Source: an uncultured Lachnospiraceae bacterium (GTDB taxonomy: Bacteria > Bacillota > Clostridia > Lachnospirales > Lachnospiraceae). Taken from it: a stretch of 5,016 nucleotides of DNA. The position numbers and the translations under genes are program-made. The notes under the pieces are model-generated. The model worked only from the letters and a program-made list of their open reading frames with translations, made no database searches and was not told the origin of the DNA. The stretch covers positions 1-5,016 of the forward strand of contig CAMWUU010000276.1 in assembly GCA_947177515.1 (NCBI GenBank). Reading direction: 5' to 3'. Every line of letters starts with the position of its first letter. The stretch's first letter is position 1. Positions 1-5,016 of the stretch are shown piece after piece.

Positions 1-80
1 CCCTCTCCTCTTCGGCGGCCGGGTCCGTTTTTTATAACATAACCGACCAGTACTTGGCCAACCGAGGAACGGGGAAATAA
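1..80 (+). CDS. C-terminal tail of an upstream protein, possibly a penicillin-binding protein
   Basis: An open frame enters from the left edge (full codons from base 3) and ends at TAA 78-80, giving 25 residues that include SAAGSVFYNITDQYLANRG. The pattern of small residues followed by [PS]-V-F-x-x-I-x-[DE]-x-[YL]-L resembles the last helix of transpeptidase-type penicillin-binding proteins, where an 'AAPVFKxI' motif commonly precedes the C-terminus. That resemblance is from memory of the family and the fragment is very short, so the identity is a weak inference. The other two forward frames stop sooner (42 and 36). The next gene begins 72 nt downstream with no terminator between them, so it may be the preceding member of the same transcription unit. 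It could instead be the tail of an unrelated protein. Confidence 0.35.
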   Translation, partial: LSSSAAGSVFYNITDQYLANRGTGK

Positions 81-141
81 AGACGAAAAAAGGGGGACAA
101 AAAAAGCGGGGAAGGTAAATCGATTTGGATATAAGAGATGG

Positions 142-147
142 GGAGGG
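142..147 (+). promoter_or_regulatory. Ribosome binding site that fixes the start of the C26 hydrolase gene at 153
   Basis: GGAGGG lies 5 nt before the ATG at 153, an ideal Shine-Dalgarno spacing. The in-frame ATG at 138 lies upstream of this site and has only an AT-rich leader (GATTTGGATATAAGAG) without SD character. The start at 153 is therefore preferred and the protein loses five residues (MGRDG) from the longest reading. Confidence 0.75.
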
Positions 148-152
148 ATGGA

Positions 153-890
153 ATGGCAAAACCTGTGATAGGCATCCTGCCGCAATATAGCGCAAAGGAT
201 GCGCGCCTGATGATCGGAAAAGATTATTTTGATTCGGTACAAAAGGCGGGCGGTATCCCGCTGCTTTTGCCGCTTTTTTCAGGGGTGGCGGATTTGGAGG
301 AAATATTAGGGCGGTTTGATGGATTTCTCTACCCCGGGGGACCGGATGTGAATCCCCTTTTATTTGGGGAAGAAACCCGGGCGGGATGTGGTGACATCCT
401 TAATGGGCGTGATACCGTGGAGATCGGTCTGCTGCCTGCCATCCTGCGCACGGGAAAACCCGTATTTGGGATCTGCCGGGGCATCCAGGTTATAAATGTA
501 GCACTTGGCGGAACCTTGTTCCAGGATCTTTTTGCAGACCTGGGAAAGGACGGTCTGGGAGAGGGGGTTGGCAATCGGATGGTTGGGCATTACCAGAAAG
601 CGGGCGATGCCGTGCAGACCCACTCGGTGCGTGTAAAAAAGGACACACTATTGTATGATATTGTGGGGAAGGAGAAACTATTGGTGAATTCCTTCCACCA
701 CCAGGCCATTAAGACCCTGGGGGCTAACCTGGAACTTGATGCTTTGGCAGCGGATGGGGTAATTGAGGCAATATCACAAAGAAATCATAAATTTTTTCTT
801 GCGGTACAATGGCATCCGGAGCATCTGTATGACTCCGACCGGGATATGGAAAAAATCTGGAATGCGTTTATCGGAAGCTGTGAGGGATAG
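153..890 (+). CDS. Gamma-glutamyl-gamma-aminobutyrate hydrolase family protein (peptidase C26, class I glutamine amidotransferase fold)
   Basis: A cytoplasmic 245-residue hydrolase of the peptidase C26 family, close to the usual size (E. coli PuuD is about 254). Family members cleave gamma-glutamyl amide bonds, such as gamma-glutamyl-GABA in putrescine breakdown. The fold hallmarks are in order: an N-terminal strand MAKPVIGILPQY; the PGGPDVNPLLFGEE loop at 61-74; an RDxxE segment at 86-90; the nucleophile elbow FGICRGIQVINVALGGTLFQ with Cys108; NSFHHQAI at 179-186; and VQWHPE with His221 and Glu223. The Cys-His-Glu triad is therefore complete and the enzyme should be active. There is no signal peptide or membrane segment. 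Start 153 is chosen over 138 because of the SD at 142-147. No other polyamine or GABA genes are visible, so the substrate is not settled by context. It may act on another gamma-glutamyl compound. The family call is firm and the exact substrate unknown. Confidence 0.9.
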   Translation: MAKPVIGILPQYSAKDARLMIGKDYFDSVQKAGGIPLLLPLFSGVADLEEILGRFDGFLYPGGPDVNPLLFGEETRAGCGDILNGRDTVEIGLLPAILRTGKPVFGICRGIQVINVALGGTLFQDLFADLGKDGLGEGVGNRMVGHYQKAGDAVQTHSVRVKKDTLLYDIVGKEKLLVNSFHHQAIKTLGANLELDALAADGVIEAISQRNHKFFLAVQWHPEHLYDSDRDMEKIWNAFIGSCEG

Positions 891-934
891 CCAACGGCAG
901 GATTATAAACAGGAAAGAAAAAGGGGAGGTCATT

Positions 935-1855
935 ATGGCAGTACACACTATTGAAAATGAAGAACTGATCGTGCAGGTTTCCGACCATGGCGGGGAACTT
1001 GTATCCATTGTAAAAAAGTCAATCGGGAAAGAGTATCTCTGGAATGCAAATCCGGTCTGGTGGAACCGGCATGCGCCGGTGCTCTTTCCGTTTGTGGGAG
1101 GGCTTAAGAATAAAACTTACCGCTATGGCGGGAAGGATTACACGCTTTTACAGCATGGTTTTGCCCGAGATAAGGAATTTATGTTTGTTTCCAATAACGG
1201 CACAGAGATTTGGCACCGGCTGCTGCCGGATGAAGCAACCAGGGCGGTCTATCCTTTTGAGTTTGAACTGGAAACCGGGGTTCGGCTGTTCCATAACCAA
1301 GTAATCATACTCTGGCGGGTGCAGAACCACTCCGTAACAGAAAATATGTATTTTTCCATCGGAGGCCACCCTGCCTTTTTGTGTCCTCTTTCTGGGGAAA
1401 CAAGTGACCGGTGTGAAATCCTGTTTGAAGGTGTCCCGCTTCTTAATACCAGGATGCTTGAGGGGGGACTTGCCGCTAAGGGACTGACACAGCTTGAACT
1501 GGAAAAAAAGGAAATTGGCGGAAAGACTTATGGCGCAGTAAAGATAGACGAACATTTGTTCGATATGGATGCCTATGTGATTGAGGGACACCAGACCAGG
1601 GAGGTGGCGCTTGCGGGGGCGGATGGAAAGATTTACCTGGCAGTGAAATTTGACGCGCCGCTCTTTGGTGTATGGGCACCATCCAGCACAACAAATCCAT
1701 CCGGCACAAAAATTGCCCCGTTCGTGTGTATCGAACCGTGGTACGGGCGCTGTGATAGTGTGGATTTTAGCGGGACGCTGGAGGAAAAAGAATATATCAA
1801 CAAGCTTCTGCCGGGGCAGGTATTTAACAAAAATTATCATATCTGCATTTATTAG
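935..1855 (+). CDS. Aldose 1-epimerase family protein, LacX-like
   Basis: A 306-residue beta-sandwich protein of the aldose 1-epimerase (mutarotase) superfamily, nearest in style to the LacX subgroup. Mutarotases interconvert the alpha and beta anomers of hexoses such as glucose or galactose. Visible family marks are the N-terminal HGGELVSI at 18-25; WNRHAPVLFPFVGGL at 43-57; HGFARD at 74-79; SIGGHPAF with His145 as the likely general acid; and FVCIEPWYGRCD with Glu267 as the likely general base. The putative catalytic pair is intact, so it may be enzymatically active, though the sugar specificity of LacX-type proteins is poorly defined. GGAGG at 925-929 stands 5 nt before the ATG. It follows the C26 hydrolase after 44 nt with no terminator, so the two are probably co-transcribed. 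No other sugar-catabolic gene is in view. A long open frame on the opposite strand (1148-1840) is a by-product of this gene. Confidence 0.88.
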   Translation: MAVHTIENEELIVQVSDHGGELVSIVKKSIGKEYLWNANPVWWNRHAPVLFPFVGGLKNKTYRYGGKDYTLLQHGFARDKEFMFVSNNGTEIWHRLLPDEATRAVYPFEFELETGVRLFHNQVIILWRVQNHSVTENMYFSIGGHPAFLCPLSGETSDRCEILFEGVPLLNTRMLEGGLAAKGLTQLELEKKEIGGKTYGAVKIDEHLFDMDAYVIEGHQTREVALAGADGKIYLAVKFDAPLFGVWAPSSTTNPSGTKIAPFVCIEPWYGRCDSVDFSGTLEEKEYINKLLPGQVFNKNYHICIY

Positions 1856-1891
1856 GGTGTGTCAAATGGTAGTTTCAGGCGTGTCCTGGTA
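1856..1891 (+). repeat. Imperfect direct repeat in the gap before the serine acetyltransferase gene
   Basis: GGTGTGTCAAATGGTA (1856-1871) and GGCGTGTCCTGGTA (1878-1891) share GGyGTGTC followed by TGGTA, and start 22 bp apart, about two helical turns. A looser third unit, GTGTTATATTGGTC, lies at 1896-1909. The repeat begins directly after the stop of the preceding gene and ends before a possible promoter. It could be a binding site for a regulator or a remnant of a mobile-element end; the sequence alone does not decide. Confidence 0.4.
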
Positions 1892-1896
1892 AATAG

Positions 1897-1905
1897 TGTT
1901 ATATT
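1897..1905 (+). promoter_or_regulatory. Possible extended -10 promoter for the cysE-like gene
   Basis: TGTTATATT matches the extended -10 form TGnTATAAT with one mismatch in the hexamer (TATATT at 1900-1905). No good -35 hexamer lies at 16-18 nt spacing, which extended -10 promoters can tolerate. Transcription would begin around 1911-1913, leaving a leader of about 18-20 nt with the SD at 1921-1926. This is a weak, sequence-only call in the longest gap between complete genes. Confidence 0.3.
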
Positions 1906-1920
1906 GGTCTTTACAGATTA

Positions 1921-1926
1921 GGGGGG
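1921..1926 (+). promoter_or_regulatory. G-run ribosome binding site of the serine acetyltransferase gene
   Basis: Six consecutive G residues lie 4 nt before the ATG at 1931. The run pairs with the anti-SD CCUCC only through a central G-U wobble, unlike the canonical GGAGG used for the aldose epimerase and reductase genes. Its surroundings (TTAGGGGGGCATTATGGA) nearly match those of the histidine kinase start at 4511-4528. Confidence 0.6.
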
Positions 1927-1930
1927 CATT

Positions 1931-2890
1931 ATGGATATTGACGTGGAACAGGAGGTCGGCGGGCTGGTCGAGGAGATCCTTGGTGACTACAAAAGCGAGC
2001 AGACAATAAATCGTTTGGACACGGTCAACCAGCTTGATAAGGAAGCGATCATCGGGATTGTAAACAAATTGCAGCAGATTATTTTCCCGGGGTATTTTAA
2101 AAACAAAAAATACAAATTCTATACGCAGAAAAATAATCTGACCATGCTGCTCGAGGATGTTTTGTACCACCTAAACCGCCAGGTCATGATCGTATCCGAA
2201 CATATGAAAGAATATGCGGACAGGGATAGAAAAGAACTGGAAGGGCTTGTGGGGGAAAAATGCGTGGCATTTTTAAGGTGCATCCCAAAAGTGCGGGCGC
2301 TGATTGAAACCGATGTGCAGGCGGCCTATGACGGCGACCCGGCCGCCTACAATACCGATGAGATTATTTTTTCATACCCCGGCCTGTACGCCATTATGGT
2401 GAACCGGATCGCGCACGAACTTTATCGATTATCCGTGCCGTTAATCCCGCGCATTATGACGGAACACGCGCATAGCCTGACCGGTATAGACATCCATCCG
2501 GGCGCGACCATTGGGAAGTATTTTTTTATTGACCATGGCACGGGGATTGTTATTGGTGAAACCACGATAATTGGGGATAATGTAAAAATTTACCAGGGCG
2601 TAACGCTCGGTGCGCTCTCCACAAAGGGCGGGCAAAAACTTAAGAACAAACGCCGACATCCGACGATCGAGGACAATGTGACCATCTATTCCGGTGCCTC
2701 CATCCTAGGTGGCGAAACCGTGATCGGGGCGGGTTCGGTGATTGGCGGCAACGCCTTTATTACAGCCTCCATCCCCGCTGGAACACGCGTAAGCATCAAG
2801 AACTTGGAACTTTCCATGGACTATATCAACAAGGGCGGTATTAAGGGGATGGAAATCGGCCAGGATGAAAGCTGGTTCTATGTGATCTGA
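1931..2890 (+). CDS. cysE: Serine O-acetyltransferase (EpsC/CysE type)
   Basis: Transfers acetyl from acetyl-CoA to L-serine, giving O-acetylserine, the precursor that cysteine synthase (CysK) converts to cysteine. The 319-residue protein has a helical N-terminal region (about 1-180), longer than in short Bacillus CysE (about 217), and a left-handed beta-helix C-terminal domain built of hexapeptide repeats (about 184-290). Active-site marks match E. coli CysE: GIDIHPGATIG with Asp187 (equivalent to Asp143) and FIDHGTGIVIGE with His202 (equivalent to His158), then YQGVTLGALS and the KRRHPTIEDNV loop at 240-250 near the CoA site. The chain ends WFYVI; a terminal isoleucine is the residue by which serine acetyltransferases dock in the CysK active site, so it probably forms a cysteine synthase complex. 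No cysK is in the window. It is followed after 33 nt by the thioredoxin reductase-like gene. NCBI-style annotation might call it epsC, but no exopolysaccharide genes are nearby. Confidence 0.93.
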   Translation: MDIDVEQEVGGLVEEILGDYKSEQTINRLDTVNQLDKEAIIGIVNKLQQIIFPGYFKNKKYKFYTQKNNLTMLLEDVLYHLNRQVMIVSEHMKEYADRDRKELEGLVGEKCVAFLRCIPKVRALIETDVQAAYDGDPAAYNTDEIIFSYPGLYAIMVNRIAHELYRLSVPLIPRIMTEHAHSLTGIDIHPGATIGKYFFIDHGTGIVIGETTIIGDNVKIYQGVTLGALSTKGGQKLKNKRRHPTIEDNVTIYSGASILGGETVIGAGSVIGGNAFITASIPAGTRVSIKNLELSMDYINKGGIKGMEIGQDESWFYVI

Positions 2891-2923
2891 CTGCAAAAAA
2901 AACAAGATACGGGAGGTACTATA

Positions 2924-3820
2924 ATGATTGATGTACTAATTATTGGCAGCGGACCTGCGGGTCTCTCCGCTGCAATTTACGCAAGGAGGGCAAACCTTGA
3001 AGTGACCGTGCTGGAAAAACTCTACATGGAACTTGGGCAGGTTGTCTTGAGCAGACAGGTGGATAATTACCTGGGGATGCCGGGGATGAACGGCTATGAC
3101 ATGGGGGAAGCATTCCGCAGGCATGCACAGGATTTCGGGGCAAAGTTCCTAGAAGGGGAAGTGGTGGGAATCAAAAAAGAGGGCGATCTTTTTCATGTCC
3201 TGCTTGGAAACGGTACCACGCTTGTTGCTAGGACAGTGGTCTATGCTGCGGGGGCGGCGCACAGACATCTTAATGTGCCGGGGGAAGAGGAGTTAGCTGG
3301 CCGCGGTGTTTCCTACTGTGCGGTCTGCGATGGAGCATTTTACCGGAATAAAACCGTTGCGGTTGCGGGCGGAGGAAATACCGCCCTGGATGATGCACTT
3401 TATTTATCTGAATTATGCAGCAAAGTGTACCTGATCCACCGCAGGGAAGAATTCCGCGGTGCGCAGGCAACCCTTTTAAAACTCAGGGAAAAAGAGAATG
3501 TTACAATCCTTGCCCCGGCAGGGATTGCCGCAGTGGAAGGGGAAAATAAAGTTTCCGGGATCGCTCTTTTAGACGGTAGAAAAATAGAATGCCAGGGGCT
3601 TTTTATTGCCGTAGGCATGGAACCGCAGACCGGATTATTAAAAGGCTTTGCAGAACTTGATCAAATTGGTTATGTGCTGGCGGATGAAACGGGGAAAACA
3701 TCAATGGAAGGATTTTTCGCTGCGGGCGACGTGCGCGCAAAGGCATTAAGACAGGTGGTAACCGCAGCAGCGGACGGTGCGAACGCGGCAGTTTCGGCAG
3801 CAGAATATCTGCGTGGATAA
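2924..3820 (+). CDS. trxB: Thioredoxin reductase-like FAD/NAD(P)-dependent disulfide oxidoreductase
   Basis: A cytoplasmic low-molecular-weight thioredoxin reductase homologue of 298 residues (E. coli TrxB is 321), passing electrons from NADPH through FAD to a redox disulfide. Domains in order: FAD-binding GSGPAGLSAAIYA at 8-20; an NAD(P) domain with the redox pair CAVCD (Cys132, Cys135, Asp136); the dinucleotide loop GGGNTALDDALYL at 149-161; the IHRREEFRG segment whose Arg173 and Arg174 indicate a preference for NADPH; and the closing FAD motif AAGDV at 266-270 followed by RQVVTAAADGANAA. All active features are present. The pyridine loop has N-T and D-D where many family members have S-A and E-E. 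GGGAGG at 2911-2916 stands 7 nt before the ATG. No thioredoxin gene adjoins it, so its protein partner is unknown; it could serve a glutaredoxin-like or peroxiredoxin partner. Pairing with the acetyltransferase gene suggests a thiol or sulfur role by inference. Confidence 0.9.
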   Translation: MIDVLIIGSGPAGLSAAIYARRANLEVTVLEKLYMELGQVVLSRQVDNYLGMPGMNGYDMGEAFRRHAQDFGAKFLEGEVVGIKKEGDLFHVLLGNGTTLVARTVVYAAGAAHRHLNVPGEEELAGRGVSYCAVCDGAFYRNKTVAVAGGGNTALDDALYLSELCSKVYLIHRREEFRGAQATLLKLREKENVTILAPAGIAAVEGENKVSGIALLDGRKIECQGLFIAVGMEPQTGLLKGFAELDQIGYVLADETGKTSMEGFFAAGDVRAKALRQVVTAAADGANAAVSAAEYLRG

Positions 3821-3839
3821 GTCTGCGGGTTAACTTTTT

Positions 3840-3845
3840 GGGGGG
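3840..3845 (+). promoter_or_regulatory. G-run ribosome binding site of the response regulator gene
   Basis: Six G residues lie 3 nt before the ATG at 3849, a tight spacing measured from the last G. As with the cysE and kinase starts, pairing to the anti-SD would need a G-U wobble. The 28-nt gap after the reductase stop holds no hairpin or evident promoter. Confidence 0.55.
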
Positions 3846-3848
3846 ATT

Positions 3849-4514
3849 ATGGAGCGGATATTACTGGTGGAGGATGATCCGATGATTGCCGCAAGCCTCA
3901 GTACTTTTTTGCGGCAGGAGGGCTTTTTGACAGAGTGCGCACCGGGGCAGAAAGCAGCGGAGGAATGGCTTGATGCGGGTGGGTTTGACTTAGTGCTGCT
4001 CGATGTTTCTTTAAAGGACGGCAATGGTTTTTCCCTCTGCGGAAAAATAAGGGAGGAATACCAAGTGCCGGATATTTTCCTTACGGCTTCCGGCGACGAG
4101 TACAGTGTGGTCACAGGGCTTGAACTTGGGGCGGAGGATTATATCCGCAAACCATTCCGTCCTAGGGAACTGCTTTCCCGCATCCGGGTGGTGCTGCGCC
4201 GGGGCGGGAAAAGACCTTCAGTCTATGACTTTTATGGTATCCGCGTGGATGCGGACAAAGCGGCGGTGAGCAGGGATGGGAAAGAAATCATGCTCTCAGC
4301 CTTAGAATACCGTCTGCTTTTGATTTTCTGCCAGAATAAGGGAAATGTTGTACCGAGGGGGAAACTTCTTGCTGAACTTTGGGATGTGGGGGGCGATTTT
4401 GTCAATGACAATACGCTTACGGTATATATTAAACGGCTGAGGGAAAAAATTGAGGACGATCCGGCCAAACCGGAGCGCATAAAGACGGTGCGCGGGGTCG
4501 GATACAGGGCTTAG
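3849..4514 (+). CDS. OmpR/PhoB-family response regulator
   Basis: A 221-residue transcription factor of typical OmpR-family length, the output half of the two-component system whose kinase follows. The receiver domain (about 1-117) has the acidic pocket Asp9/Asp10 in LLVEDDP, the phosphoacceptor Asp52 in LVLLDVSL, the switch Thr79 in FLTASGD and Lys101 in IRKPFRPREL. The C-terminal winged-helix domain (about 125-221) shows LSALEYRLL at 149-157, the recognition-helix region DNTLTVYIKRLREKI and the closing KTVRGVGYR. All phosphorylation residues are present, so it should be regulated normally by phosphate transfer. It follows the reductase gene by 28 nt and precedes the kinase by 9 nt. Receiver style and kinase type resemble regulators of antimicrobial-peptide or cell-envelope responses (BceR-like), but target genes cannot be read from this window. 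Confidence 0.95.
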   Translation: MERILLVEDDPMIAASLSTFLRQEGFLTECAPGQKAAEEWLDAGGFDLVLLDVSLKDGNGFSLCGKIREEYQVPDIFLTASGDEYSVVTGLELGAEDYIRKPFRPRELLSRIRVVLRRGGKRPSVYDFYGIRVDADKAAVSRDGKEIMLSALEYRLLLIFCQNKGNVVPRGKLLAELWDVGGDFVNDNTLTVYIKRLREKIEDDPAKPERIKTVRGVGYRA

Positions 4515-4518
4515 GGGG
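4514..4518 (+). promoter_or_regulatory. Ribosome binding site of the kinase gene, overlapping the regulator stop codon
   Basis: GGGGG begins at the last base of the regulator TAG stop (4512-4514) and lies 5 nt before the kinase ATG at 4524. The overlap implies that ribosomes ending on the regulator gene cover the kinase start, consistent with translational coupling. Confidence 0.7.
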
Positions 4519-4523
4519 CATTT

Positions 4524-5016
4524 ATGGAAAAAAGGGATGGAATCCTGATATGGATATACCTTGCCGTTGGAATTTTGGGGACAACCGTAGGGCTTTTCCT
4601 GTCCCGTTATGCGGCGTTGTTAGCGGTGGGCTGTGTGGTATCCTGTGCACTGCCCACCGCTTATTTTGGATACCTAAGGAAAAGGAAACTTAGGGCGCTG
4701 GCGCTTGATATGGACAGGCTTTTACATGGGGATTACCACGTGCGTTTTAAAAACTACGAGGAGGGAGAAACCGAAGTAGTGGCCAACGAATTGGCTAAGA
4801 TCACAGATACTTTACAGACCCAGGCAGAGAAATTAAAAAAGGACAAGAAATATCTGGCTGATTCGATTGCAGATATTTCACATCAGATCAGGACTCCGCT
4901 CACGGCGCTTAACCTGACACTTGAAACAATGGGAGGGCGGGGGGAGGATGCGGAATACGCTGCCCGCCTAAAACAGGCAAAACAATTAACGCACCGGATG
5001 GAATGGCTGATTGAGG
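4524..5016 (+). CDS. Sensor histidine kinase, N-terminal part (cut by window end), intramembrane-sensing type
   Basis: The first 164 residues of a membrane histidine kinase, cognate to the adjacent regulator. Two hydrophobic helices (about 7-26 and 29-51) are separated by only a charged SR turn, so there is essentially no extracellular sensor domain. The second helix is followed by the basic segment LRKRKLR, consistent with a cytoplasmic inside-positive end. A HAMP-like or coiled linker (about 57-108, including LLHGDYHVRF and LAKITDTLQTQAEKLKKDKK) leads to the dimerization and phosphoacceptor helix with SIADISHQIRTPLTAL, in which His120 is the phosphorylation site. The ATP-binding domain (N, G1 and G2 boxes) lies beyond the right edge. 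This architecture fits Firmicute intramembrane-sensing kinases such as BceS, which often respond through a partner ABC transporter; that partnership is inference here. Expression is likely coupled to the regulator. Confidence 0.93.
   Translation, partial: MEKRDGILIWIYLAVGILGTTVGLFLSRYAALLAVGCVVSCALPTAYFGYLRKRKLRALALDMDRLLHGDYHVRFKNYEEGETEVVANELAKITDTLQTQAEKLKKDKKYLADSIADISHQIRTPLTALNLTLETMGGRGEDAEYAARLKQAKQLTHRMEWLIE

Noticed and set aside
81..112. A-rich and G-rich tracts resembling a small-RNA or leader element
   Set aside because: No stem, terminator or short open frame with a start is visible; the composition alone does not support a feature.
130..135. TATAAG as a -10 promoter element for the C26 hydrolase gene
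   Set aside because: No matching -35 is present, and transcription would start around 142, inside the SD and only about 11 nt from the chosen start codon.
1148..1840. 230-codon open frame on the minus strand
   Set aside because: It lies wholly within the well-supported aldose epimerase gene, has no recognisable domain and is best explained as an antisense shadow of its codon pattern.
1862..2170. 102-codon minus-strand frame covering the gap before cysE
   Set aside because: Most of it is antisense to the conserved N-terminal part of cysE, and the protein shows no domain or motif.
3821..3848. Possible terminator between the reductase and regulator genes (a run of T at 3835-3839)
   Set aside because: The T run is not preceded by a GC-rich inverted repeat, and it is followed at once by the regulator SD.
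1..5016. A new defence, mobile or biosynthetic system
   Set aside because: Every complete gene falls in a well-known family with intact motifs, and there is no CRISPR array, intact transposase, integrase, toxin-antitoxin pair or retron-like structure.

Overview
The window reads as a chromosomal stretch from a low-to-mid-GC Gram-positive anaerobe, most likely of the Clostridia and perhaps Lachnospiraceae. That assignment is inference. It rests on the strong purine-rich Shine-Dalgarno (SD) sites before every gene, the long EpsC-type serine acetyltransferase, the short-looped histidine kinase paired with an OmpR-type regulator, and tight same-strand packing. No 16S gene or other decisive marker is present.

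All genes are on the + strand. In order they are: the last 25 codons of an upstream gene (1-80, possibly a penicillin-binding protein); a peptidase C26 / gamma-glutamyl hydrolase-like class I amidotransferase (153-890); a LacX-type aldose 1-epimerase homologue (935-1855); a serine O-acetyltransferase (1931-2890); a thioredoxin reductase-like flavoprotein (2924-3820); an OmpR/PhoB-type response regulator (3849-4514); and the first 164 codons of its partner histidine kinase (4524 to the window end). Intergenic gaps are 72, 44, 75, 33, 28 and 9 nt. I see no hairpin-plus-U-run terminator in any of them, so read-through across the whole set is possible. No stretch of 300 bases lacks a gene.

The functional groups are loose. 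The first two enzymes look like stand-alone small-molecule metabolism (gamma-glutamyl amide or peptide hydrolysis, and sugar anomer or sugar-like ligand handling). The acetyltransferase and the reductase form a plausible cysteine/thiol-redox pair: one makes O-acetylserine for cysteine synthesis, and the other uses NADPH to reduce a disulfide partner. The two-component system is clearly a unit, with the kinase SD overlapping the regulator stop codon. Its kinase has two membrane helices with almost nothing between them, which fits the intramembrane-sensing class that often works with an ABC transporter; any such transporter would lie beyond the right edge.

The 75-nt gap before the acetyltransferase is the only intergenic region with visible structure: an imperfect direct repeat and a possible extended -10 promoter. 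I found no CRISPR array, tRNA, rRNA, intact mobile element or convincing new system. The content is mostly ordinary housekeeping and regulatory genes.
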